Position numbers and translations under genes: made by a program. A DNA stretch of 64,000 nt, taken from the NCBI GenBank assembly GCA_945861245.1, contig CAMAUE010000004.1, forward strand, positions 20,294 to 84,293, given 5' to 3'. The notes beneath the pieces are model-generated. The model saw nothing but the letters and a program-made list of their open reading frames with translations. It was not told where the DNA came from and did no database searches. Source of the stretch: Singulisphaera sp. GP187 (lineage in GTDB: Bacteria; Planctomycetota; Planctomycetia; Gemmatales; Gemmataceae). How positions within the stretch are numbered: position 1 is the first letter of the stretch; each line of letters opens with the position of its first letter. Of this stretch, positions 9,755 through 17,826 are shown one piece after another.

Positions 9755-10879
9755 ATGACCCGGACGATTGCAGGCGTTATTCTGTTCACTGTCGCGCAAC
9801 TGGCTATCTTGCCGGGGTGTAGGCATTTTCCGCATTCGCAGCAACCCGCCAGCAATCCGAAGAAGATTTACGATGCCGCCAGCGAAATCCAAGGCCCAGC
9901 AGAGCGCATGCCACGGGCGAAAGCCCTAGAGATCACGCCGCCCAGCATCAGCTCCGATAACTCACGTGAGATCAAGATCGAAACCAAACTGCCGCTCGGC
10001 CCGCGGTTGCCAGACTCCGTGATCGGTAGGCCGACGGCCCTGTTCAAGCTGGAGAACAAGGGCAAGCCCGATGAACCAGCGAAACCGGTGATCATCGGCG
10101 CTACGGCTCTCACTTCTATCGAACACGAACCACCCGTAAAGCAGGCCAGCGAACCGCAATCACCTATCATGCCCGTGCAGGCGACCGATGGCAAGCGCGA
10201 TCACGTTGCCCTGCTGCGCGCACTCGAATTGATGATCACCGATCGGCCTCGCGAAGCCATTAAGTACCTGCAGATCTACGACAAGGACACCCAGGAGATT
10301 TTCTTGCGATTGCTGCCGCCGTTGACGTTATTCGTCAAGAAATCGCTCGACGAAATGTCGCCGCAGGAAATCGCCATCATCGATCAGCAATTGCAAGGTT
10401 TCTTGCAAAAGATCAGGCCGCGCAGTGAGCTGCAAATAGCGCGGATGTGCTATTGCAAGCGCATCCGCGCGTTCGGTGCATACGATGCATTGCCGAATAA
10501 TCATACGTTCCTCACGGGCGTGGAAAATCGTCCGGGGGAGCTGGTGCAGCTTTACGTCGAGTTGAAGAACTTCGTCAGCGAACCGACGAAGGACGACGAC
10601 TATGTGACGAAGCTTTCCTGCACCATCGAGCTGCACGACAACAACAACCGCAAAGTCTGGTCGCACAGCTTTGATCGCCAGGAAACGACCCATCGTCGAG
10701 CGACTCGGCTCACTGATTTTTACAGCAATTACAGTTTCTACGTACCGAATCTTCCGGCGGGCACTTATCAACTGACGGTGCAGATTGTGGACGAGACGTT
10801 GCCGGAGTTTCGTCGCATCGCACGTCGATCGCTCGATTTCCGCGCATCGCCGATTGCCGGGCAACCGGGCCTGCGGTAG
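9755..10879 (+). CDS. hypothetical lipoprotein
   Basis: MTRTIAGVILFTVAQLAILPGCRHF with lipobox-like LPGC; no domain recognised. Confidence 0.65.
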   Translation: MTRTIAGVILFTVAQLAILPGCRHFPHSQQPASNPKKIYDAASEIQGPAERMPRAKALEITPPSISSDNSREIKIETKLPLGPRLPDSVIGRPTALFKLENKGKPDEPAKPVIIGATALTSIEHEPPVKQASEPQSPIMPVQATDGKRDHVALLRALELMITDRPREAIKYLQIYDKDTQEIFLRLLPPLTLFVKKSLDEMSPQEIAIIDQQLQGFLQKIRPRSELQIARMCYCKRIRAFGAYDALPNNHTFLTGVENRPGELVQLYVELKNFVSEPTKDDDYVTKLSCTIELHDNNNRKVWSHSFDRQETTHRRATRLTDFYSNYSFYVPNLPAGTYQLTVQIVDETLPEFRRIARRSLDFRASPIAGQPGLR

Positions 10880-10926
10880 TCATCCGACATTTCGCATGTC
10901 ATTCGTAGCGACCGTTCGGCTCTCGT

Positions 10927-10994
10927 AAGCCCAGAGGTGAGGTACTCCGAACCTCTGGGATCCCAACGGTTCGGGGTACTTCACCCTTGGGCTT
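10927..10994. repeat. intergenic palindrome (AAGCCCAGAGGTGAGGTACTCCGAACC family)
   Basis: Arms AAGCCCAGAGGTGAGGTACTCCGAACC and GGTTCGGGGTACTTCACCCTTGGGCTT. Confidence 0.85.
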
Positions 10995-11096
10995 TCATTT
11001 TCATTTCCAAAACCTTGTAGGCGAGCCTCGATCTGGTTTACAATTACATTGGGGCTGATCCGCTCGCCTGGAGAACCGATTGGGGGGACCAATGTC

Positions 11097-11993
11097 ATGA
11101 AGGAAGCAGCCACACTCGTCGAATACGGCGTGGAAATTGACGCACGGACGATGATTGAGCCGCCGGACCCGACGAAATTGGAGTTGGAACCGGGCCATCC
11201 GGGCGAGCTTGACGTCGCGTATGTTCAGCGGCGCAAGGCGTTGTTCGAGCAATGTCGGCAGCAGCGGTTGGCCGGGCATGAACCGCCGTTGCTCGCCTAC
11301 AACGCCGAGGAGACGCGCATCTGGCAGGATGTTAGCAGCAAGCTCCATGCGCTGCACGATCTGCATGCCTGCGCGATCTATCTGCAGGGCAAGGGGGCAC
11401 TCGGCATCAGCGAGAACGAGATTCCGCAATTGCAAACGATCAGCAGACAACTCAAAACCGCCAACAACATGCACCTGGTTCCCGCCGAAGGGCCGATCGC
11501 GTATCGCACTTTTTACTCGTACATTGCCAAGCGAGGCTTCCCGGTAACGCAGTTCATTCGGCACGGTTCGCACCCTGAGTTCACGCCGGAACCGGACATG
11601 ATCCACGATTGTCTCGGCCACGTGCCGGCGCTCATGAATCCGGACTACGCGGAGGTGCTGACATTGATCGCCCGCGCGGCCAATGCCACGCCCGACCCTC
11701 GCCAGGTGCTGGCGCTGAAGCGGTTCAGTTGGTTCAGCATCGAGTTCGGCCTGATCGAAGAAGCGGATAGCGTCAAGGTTTTCGGGGCCGGTATTCTCTC
11801 GTCCACGGGCGAGATTCCCTTCGCACTCTATTCGAGCAAAGTTATCCGCAGGCCGTTCGTGACCGATGAAGTGATCGCGACCGACTACGACCCCTCGCGC
11901 ATGCAAGACCACCTGTTCGTGATCCCGTCGCTGCCATTTTTACGTAGCGAGATCGAGAGCCTGGTGCGGCGATTTGGGATAAGTATGGTATAA
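11097..11993 (+). CDS. phhA: aromatic amino acid hydroxylase (phenylalanine 4-monooxygenase, biopterin-dependent)
   Basis: Conserved FIRHGSHPEFTPEPDMIHDCLGHVPALMNPDYAE (iron-binding His pair) and FSWFSIEFGLIEE...KVFGAGILSSTGEIPFAL. Confidence 0.85.
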   Translation: MKEAATLVEYGVEIDARTMIEPPDPTKLELEPGHPGELDVAYVQRRKALFEQCRQQRLAGHEPPLLAYNAEETRIWQDVSSKLHALHDLHACAIYLQGKGALGISENEIPQLQTISRQLKTANNMHLVPAEGPIAYRTFYSYIAKRGFPVTQFIRHGSHPEFTPEPDMIHDCLGHVPALMNPDYAEVLTLIARAANATPDPRQVLALKRFSWFSIEFGLIEEADSVKVFGAGILSSTGEIPFALYSSKVIRRPFVTDEVIATDYDPSRMQDHLFVIPSLPFLRSEIESLVRRFGISMV

Positions 11994-12014
11994 TCCGATC
12001 AAAGGAGAAATCAT

Positions 12015-12197
12015 ATGGCGATGATGTATAGCGCCGTAGTCCAGCAGCACGGCGAATGGTGGATTGGCTGGATTGAGGAAGTTCCTGGCGTCAACTCTCA
12101 GGGGCATACTCGTGACGAGTTGCTCGAAAATCTGCGCGATGCCCTGGAGGAAGCGCTGGAAATGAATCGCGACACCTTCGGGTATGTCATGATATAA
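12015..12197 (+). CDS. HicB-like antitoxin domain protein
   Basis: MMYSAVVQQHGEWWIGWIEEVPGVNSQGHTRDELLENLRDALEEALEMNRD matches the HicB N-terminal pattern. Confidence 0.75.
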   Translation: MAMMYSAVVQQHGEWWIGWIEEVPGVNSQGHTRDELLENLRDALEEALEMNRDTFGYVMI

Positions 12198-12232
12198 TAT
12201 CTATCGTCACGCAATCGGTGGAGTACGCATCC

Positions 12233-12460
12233 ATGCAAATGATAAAAATCCAAATCCCGGACAAGCAAGAAAGCGCGAAGGCACTCATGAAGATGAGCGG
12301 TCGCGGACGAATTCTGTGTTTCGCGGACGAAGTCTATATCGTTCCCGAACCAGCATTGGCACTCTTGAATGATATGGGCATCACCTACCTGGAACTCGGT
12401 CGCGGAGGTCTCGGTTATGCAGAGAAGGCGTTACGAGATGCTACTGCCGCTAAAGTATAA
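12233..12460 (+). CDS. hypothetical small protein
   Basis: ORF MQMIKIQIPDKQESAKALMKMSGRGRILCFADEVYIVPEPALALLNDMGITYLELGRGGLGYAEKALRDATAAKV; in a tight small-ORF string with upstream hicB-like gene. Confidence 0.55.
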   Translation: MQMIKIQIPDKQESAKALMKMSGRGRILCFADEVYIVPEPALALLNDMGITYLELGRGGLGYAEKALRDATAAKV

Positions 12461-12731
12461 CGACGGTCGCTTCATCGAAGACGAAAAGTTCCATCAAACG
12501 CGCGAAGAACTGATCGAACGGTTCGATGCCGTTTCGATTGCCTCGGGTGCCGTTCATGGAATTTGGATCCACGATGGAACGCGATATGAGGACGAAACGC
12601 GTCGGATCGTGGTTGATGTTGAGGACACGCCCGAAAATCGTGAGTTCTTTCTGATTTTCAAATCGTCGTTGTGTGAACGATTTGACCAAATCGAAATCTA
12701 CGTCGCATCATTTCCGCTGGACATTCTGTAA
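12417..12731 (+). CDS. hypothetical protein
   Basis: ORF MQRRRYEMLLPLKYNDGRFIEDEKFHQTREELIERFDAVSIASGAVHGIWIHDGTRYEDETRRIVVDVEDTPENREFF..., overlaps the end of the preceding ORF. Confidence 0.6.
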   Translation: MQRRRYEMLLPLKYNDGRFIEDEKFHQTREELIERFDAVSIASGAVHGIWIHDGTRYEDETRRIVVDVEDTPENREFFLIFKSSLCERFDQIEIYVASFPLDIL

Positions 12732-12777
12732 TCCCCAAGAATCGCTCCGCTCATCTTGGGGCTTGAGATGATACAAC

Positions 12778-13887
12778 ATGACCACCAAAGACACCCTCCC
12801 GCTTCGCCGAATCGACCACGTTCGCCTCTTCGTGGGTAACGCTCGGCAGTCGGCGTATTTCTATCGCAACGCCTTCGGGTTCGACGTCGTCGCCTATGCC
12901 GGCCTGGAGACGCGGCAGAAGCACGAATCGGGCTACGTCCTTCGCCAGGGGCATATCACCTTCGTACTCGTCTCCGCACTTTCCTGGCGGCATCCCGATT
13001 CGCAACGCCTCATCCAGCACGGCGACGGCGTGCAAGACATCGCGCTCGATGTCGAAGATGTCGCCTACTCCTTCAACGAAGCCGTTCGTCGTGGCGCCGA
13101 GGCCGTCTCGCCGCCGCAGGCGCTCGAAGACGAGTTCGGCGTCTACGAGTACGCCACCATCCGCACCTATGGCGATACGACGCACACCTTCGTCAATCGC
13201 GATCGCTACAAGGGCGTCTTCTCGCCGGGCTTCAAACCGATCGACCCGGAACGCTATCAGTCATCCACTTTTCATCCAGTCGGCTTGAAGGCGATCGATC
13301 ATATCGTCGGCAATGTCGAAGAAGGCAAGATGAACGACTGGGTCAAGTTCTACCAGGACGTGCTCGGCTTCCATCAGCTTGTTCATTTCGATGACAAGGA
13401 CATCGCCACCGAATACTCCGCTCTGATGTCGAAGGTCGTCGAGAACGGCACGGGGCGCATCAAGTTCCCGATCAACGAACCCGCGAAGGCCAAACGCCGA
13501 TCGCAGATTGACGAGTTTCTCCAGTTCTACGGCGGCCCGGGCGTGCAACATATCGCGATGGCGACCGACAACATCATCGACACCGTTGTCGCCATGCGAA
13601 AGAACGACGTATCGTTTCTGCGTGTTCCAAAGAGCTATTATGACATGCTGCCATCGCGGGTCGGAGCGATCAAGGAGGATATGAACACGCTGGCGGAACT
13701 CGGCATCCTGGTGGACCGCGATGACGAAGGGTACATGCTGCAAATCTTCACGAAGCCCGTCGCCGATCGCCCGACCCTGTTCTTCGAGGTGATCCAACGC
13801 CGTGGTGCGCGAAGCTTCGGTAAAGGAAACTTCAAGGCGCTCTTCGAGGCCATCGAACGCGAGCAAGAAGCACGCGGCACACTGTAG
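12778..13887 (+). CDS. hppD: 4-hydroxyphenylpyruvate dioxygenase
   Basis: Two vicinal-oxygen-chelate halves (LPLRRIDHVRLFVGNARQSAYFYRNAFGFDVVAYAG; GLKAIDHIVGNVEEGKMNDWVKFYQDVLGF) and the C-terminal GYMLQIFTKPVADRPTLFFEVIQRRGARSFGKGNFKALFEAIEREQ. Confidence 0.95.
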   Translation: MTTKDTLPLRRIDHVRLFVGNARQSAYFYRNAFGFDVVAYAGLETRQKHESGYVLRQGHITFVLVSALSWRHPDSQRLIQHGDGVQDIALDVEDVAYSFNEAVRRGAEAVSPPQALEDEFGVYEYATIRTYGDTTHTFVNRDRYKGVFSPGFKPIDPERYQSSTFHPVGLKAIDHIVGNVEEGKMNDWVKFYQDVLGFHQLVHFDDKDIATEYSALMSKVVENGTGRIKFPINEPAKAKRRSQIDEFLQFYGGPGVQHIAMATDNIIDTVVAMRKNDVSFLRVPKSYYDMLPSRVGAIKEDMNTLAELGILVDRDDEGYMLQIFTKPVADRPTLFFEVIQRRGARSFGKGNFKALFEAIEREQEARGTL

Positions 13888-13971
13888 GCTATTTGCTGGA
13901 CCTCATAAACTAACGGCAGTCGTTGCTTCCGAATCCCTTATTCCTAAATTTTTGTGAAAGGTTAGTGAATC

Positions 13972-14550
13972 GTGCAAAATAAACTGATGTTCGCCCTCGC
14001 GCTTACCCTCGGTATCCCGGTCATGACGCAAGCACAAACCGCAAAATCGACCGAAAAGCCTAACGTTTACCAGTTCAAGGTCAGCAACATCGACGGGAAG
14101 ACACTGGACCTTGCCAAGTACAAGGGCAAGGTTCTGTTGCTCGTCAATGTCGCCAGCGAGTGCGGTTACACAGGGCAGTATCGGCCGCTACAGGACTTGT
14201 ACAAGAAACATGGCAAAGACGGGCTGGCAATTCTTGCGTTTCCGTGCAACGATTTCGGCGCTCAAGAACCCGCCAACGAGGCCGCCATCAAGAAATTCGC
14301 CCAGAAACAATATGGCGTTGAGTTCGACTTATTCGCCAAGGTGAAGATCGACGGCAAGAACGCAGCTCCGCTGTTTCAGTTCTTGACGTCGAAGGAGACC
14401 AACCCGAAACACGCCGGTCCGATCCGCTGGAATTTCGAGAAGTTCCTGATCGGCCGCAACGGTGAAATTCTCGCCCGTTTCGCCGCCGACGTGGAACCGG
14501 ACAGTGCTGATTTTCAGGACGCCATCCGCAAGGCGCTTGAGGCGAAGTGA
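13972..14550 (+). CDS. glutathione peroxidase-family protein (secreted), GTG start
   Basis: GKVLLLVNVASECGYTGQYRPLQDLYKKHGKDGLAILAFPCNDFGAQEP and IRWNFEKFLIGRNGEILARF; N-terminal signal peptide. Confidence 0.85.
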   Translation: MQNKLMFALALTLGIPVMTQAQTAKSTEKPNVYQFKVSNIDGKTLDLAKYKGKVLLLVNVASECGYTGQYRPLQDLYKKHGKDGLAILAFPCNDFGAQEPANEAAIKKFAQKQYGVEFDLFAKVKIDGKNAAPLFQFLTSKETNPKHAGPIRWNFEKFLIGRNGEILARFAADVEPDSADFQDAIRKALEAK

Positions 14551-14716
14551 ACAGGCGTGTTGCGTGACTAGTCATATAGCCCGCCATTAACGGCGGGCTA
14601 TATGCAAAAAAGAAAAACGAAGCCTCAAGCGGAAAACGCAGATATTTCCATCTCCTGGCATTTTGCGAGCTACACTTGCGGTAGAGAATAATCCACATGC
14701 GCCTGCAAGGTGGACC

Positions 14717-15504
14717 ATGAAGATTCAACCACGCTCGCCTGGGACGACGCTTTTCCGCTTCACACTCGTTGCGATTCTCGCGATCGTCGTCCTCATCGGT
14801 ACTACGCTCGTCATCGCCAGTCTCGTCGCCTGGATGCACGACGCTCGATGGGATGGGCCTGGTTACCTCTCGATCGGCTTGGTGTGTGGGTTGATCGTTT
14901 GGCTTTTCGTCGCCGTCTTCCATCTTCGCCAGGAAACGCAATCGGTGGTTTTTTCGCAACGTGAACAGTTTGTCATCAAAGCCAAGACCGCGCTCGTAGA
15001 AATGGGCTACGCCTTGACCGGGCAACAAATGAATACCTTCTCATTCCGGCCGCGCTTTCATTCGTACCTCTTTGGGGCGGTATCACGCTGGTGATCGACC
15101 AGCAGGAAGCGACTATCACGGGGCTGAAGGTGTCGCTCGAAATTTTCCGCCGCTGTTTCCGCCTGATGAATCACGTGCATCGCGTGCAGCAGTACTTGAA
15201 GGAACATCGAAAAATCACCAACAACCTGGTCAAGCGAGCCGAATTGCAGCTGAGACTCAAACCCGAGCAATTTGACGCCGTGCGGAGGAATGTTATTGAC
15301 GTTCTCGCGAACGACGGCGACGTTGTCTGCGAGCTTAGAATCCTCGTACAGAGCGAACAGGGAATCCGTGAGGAGACGCTCGAATTCCAAATCCGCAAAT
15401 GGCTCGAGGAGCAACGCATCGAATGCGACATCCACAAGGACCACGTCCAGTTCGTCGAAACCGCCCATCACGAAGTCGAGGACGACTCCGCCGTTGCGGT
15501 GTAG
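14717..15504 (+). pseudogene. membrane protein of unknown function split by an apparent frameshift near 15073
   Basis: Frame 1 reads ...FSFRPRFHSYLFGAVSRW*; shifting one base at TTTGGGGCGG gives ...RFHSYLFG-GGITLVIDQQEATITGLKVSLEIFRR..., which runs on to 15504. Confidence 0.55.
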
Positions 15505-15518
15505 TGAATTCCAGAGAT

Positions 15519-15582
15519 GATCCGAGCCTGAGCGCCAGCGAAGGGCGCCGCTTGGCCCTTCGCTGGCGCTCAGGCTCGGATC
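15519..15582. repeat. 28 bp perfect-arm palindrome (GATCCGAGCCTGAGCGCCAGCGAAGGGC)
   Basis: Arms 15519-15546 and 15555-15582 exactly complementary. Confidence 0.95.
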
Positions 15583-15646
15583 AGGCAAACTCGACCGCGT
15601 GCAGAATAGCTCGATTTTCTAAGTCGCCAACGACTATAATCGCCTC

Positions 15647-16810
15647 ATGTCGATTCACACCCAACAACGTCCGCCGTGGCTTGAGCCTCGGGCGGCGTAT
15701 ATCCACGTTCCGTTTTGCGCCCATCATTGCGGCTATTGCGATTTCGCCGTCGCGGTTGGCAAAGACGACCGGATGGATGCGTACCTCGATGCCCTCAAGA
15801 GCGAACTCCAATCGCTGGGCACGCCACGCCCCGTGGACACACTGTTCTTCGGCGGCGGGACACCGACCTATCTGCCGATCCGTATTCTCGAACGCTTGTT
15901 GCAATTAGTGCGAACCTGGCTGCCGTTGAACGCCGGCCATGAGTTTGCGGTCGAGGCGAATCCGAGTAGACTGGACCGCGCGAAGGTCCAGCTGCTCGCT
16001 GATTTCGGCGTCAATCGGCTCAGTCTCGGTGCCCAATCGTTCCAACCGGGGCTGTTGCGCATTCTCGAACGCGATCACGCTCCGGACGATGTCGCCCGAG
16101 TCGTGGAGTTTGTGCAGCCGATCATTCCCAACTACTCGATCGACCTGATCTTCGGCGTGCCAACGCAGACGCTCGACCAATGGCAGGACGACATGCGTCA
16201 AGCGATCGCCCTGGCGCCAATGCACTTCGCGACCTACGGCCTGACCTACGAAAAAGGCACGCGGCTCTGGAAGCAACGCGAGAAAGGCGATGTCCGTGCG
16301 CTTGATGAAGAGACCGAATATTACTTCTATACGGCAGCGATGGACACGCTCGCAGCGAATGGGTTCGAGCACTACGAAATCTCGAATTTCGCTCGGTTCG
16401 GTTTCCAATGCCGACATAATCACACCTACTGGGCGAATCATGCTCATTACGGTTTCGGCGTCGGGGCGGCGCGATATGTCGATGGCGTGCGTGAGTTGAA
16501 CACGCGCGATTTTCATGCGTACATCCAACGCTTGCAAGCCGGGGAGTCGCCGACGTTTCAATCCGAACGCCTGGAACCACGCGATCGGGCGTTTGAGACA
16601 ATTGCCGTGCAACTTCGCCGTGCGATCGGCATCGAGCGACAGCAGTATTTCGAGCAGACCGGATTCGCGCTGGATAGTTTGGTCGGCGGCACGATCCACG
16701 ATTTATGCGGTCACAATCTGTTGGCGGATGACGGGCAAAACGTGCACCTGACGCGCTCAGGCAAATGCGTCGCCGATGCAGTGATGGAGCGGTTGCTGCG
16801 CGCGAATTGA
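15647..16810 (+). CDS. hemW: radical SAM family heme chaperone HemW-like (coproporphyrinogen III oxidase-like)
   Basis: AAYIHVPFCAHHCGYCDFAVAVG (CX3CX2C), DTLFFGGGTPTYL, NRLSLGAQSFQPGLLRILERDH, FEHYEISNFARFGFQCRHNHTYW. Confidence 0.9.
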   Translation: MSIHTQQRPPWLEPRAAYIHVPFCAHHCGYCDFAVAVGKDDRMDAYLDALKSELQSLGTPRPVDTLFFGGGTPTYLPIRILERLLQLVRTWLPLNAGHEFAVEANPSRLDRAKVQLLADFGVNRLSLGAQSFQPGLLRILERDHAPDDVARVVEFVQPIIPNYSIDLIFGVPTQTLDQWQDDMRQAIALAPMHFATYGLTYEKGTRLWKQREKGDVRALDEETEYYFYTAAMDTLAANGFEHYEISNFARFGFQCRHNHTYWANHAHYGFGVGAARYVDGVRELNTRDFHAYIQRLQAGESPTFQSERLEPRDRAFETIAVQLRRAIGIERQQYFEQTGFALDSLVGGTIHDLCGHNLLADDGQNVHLTRSGKCVADAVMERLLRAN

Positions 16811-16816
16811 GGACAT

Positions 16817-16896
16817 AAGCCCAAGGGTGAGGTACTCCGAACCTCTGGGATCACCCGGCGTATCCCAAGGGTTCGGAGTACCTCACCCTTGAGCTT
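16817..16896. repeat. palindrome (AAGCCCAAGGGTGAGGTACTCCGAACC family) between convergent genes
   Basis: Arms AAGCCCAAGGGTGAGGTACTCCGAACC / GGTTCGGAGTACCTCACCCTTGAGCTT. Confidence 0.9.
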
Positions 16897-16906
16897 GCAT
16901 CCATGC

Positions 16907-17572
16907 TCACACGCACAGCGGGCGACGGATGTTCAGCGAGCGCATTGCGTGCATTTTCTTCTCGTGGGTTTTCTGCATCCAATTCGCTTGCTGCTCCGGC
17001 GATTCGGGCAGTGCGGACAACTCGTCGTCGTACATCTCCTCGCCGAAGGGCGGCCAAAACCGCTGCTCGAATTCGTGCGGGCTGTGATTCGCGAGGAATT
17101 CGTCCTCCTGCGGCGCGAGAAAAAACGCCTGGAAGACGCGAGCGCCGGCTTCGTCGCCTTCGACTTTATCAAATTGCGAATCGAGCTTGAGCGTGCGCGT
17201 CACGAACAGTGCCGTGCGATTGTGCCGACGTGCGAAGGCGGGACTCATGCCGGCGAAGCCGATCGCGAAACGGGAATCGAGCAGAACATTGTGTTGCAGA
17301 ATCGTGAACAACGCATGCACAAAAATCCGCTGAACTTCGGCATCGGCCAGGTCCACGCAGAGGATGATTTCGCCGATCACGTCGCTGTCATGACGCGCCA
17401 ACAAATCCGCAAGCCCGAGTGACGCATAGACCCGAAAGCCAGGCAGGCCCCAGTCGTACGTCGCAACCTTCAACGCATAATTGTCCGTCGAGTGGAAGGT
17501 CTGTACGTCGAATGGCTTCTGAAAAAAGCGTTGGAAATGGTTCTGAAAGGTCGGCGTCCAATAAGCAGACAT
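16907..17572 (-). CDS. possible suppressor-of-fused (SUFU) domain protein
   Basis: Likely start MSAYWTPTFQNHFQRFFQ; FRVYASLGLADLL...IGEIILCVD pattern resembles SUFU-domain proteins; family call tentative. Confidence 0.5.
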   Translation of the reverse strand: MSAYWTPTFQNHFQRFFQKPFDVQTFHSTDNYALKVATYDWGLPGFRVYASLGLADLLARHDSDVIGEIILCVDLADAEVQRIFVHALFTILQHNVLLDSRFAIGFAGMSPAFARRHNRTALFVTRTLKLDSQFDKVEGDEAGARVFQAFFLAPQEDEFLANHSPHEFEQRFWPPFGEEMYDDELSALPESPEQQANWMQKTHEKKMHAMRSLNIRRPLCV

Positions 17573-17601
17573 CGTTGGATTCTCCCGGCGTTCGATCCTA
17601 T

Positions 17602-17791
17602 CGTGGACATCACGCTCCCAGGGCGTGATGTCCACGGCAAACGCGGACTTTTGTCGGTCGCGTCATGGGTGACGCCACCGACAAAAATACAAGCCGGAAG
17701 CGTAAGCGACGGATTTCTCCAGTCCGTCGCTTACGCTTCCGGCTCGTAAAGCGACTTTTGTCGGCGGCGTCAATACTGATGCTACCGACAA
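17602..17791. repeat. cluster of four adjacent palindromes
   Basis: CGTGGACATCACGC/GCGTGATGTCCACG (17602-17636); TTTTGTCGGT/ACCGACAAAA (17649-17686); AGCCGGAAGCGTAAGCGACGGA/TCCGTCGCTTACGCTTCCGGCT (17692-17744); TTGTCGG/CCGACAA (17758-17791). Confidence 0.9.
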
Positions 17792-17826
17792 GAGCACATT
17801 TCGGAAGGGGAACGGACGATTATTCG

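Noticed and set aside
14567-14602. Perfect hairpin CATATAGCCCGCC-ATTAAC-GGCGGGCTATATG after the glutathione peroxidase gene as a rho-independent terminator
   Set aside because: Stem is strong but no T tract follows on either strand; kept only as a hairpin consistent with the other gene-end palindromes.
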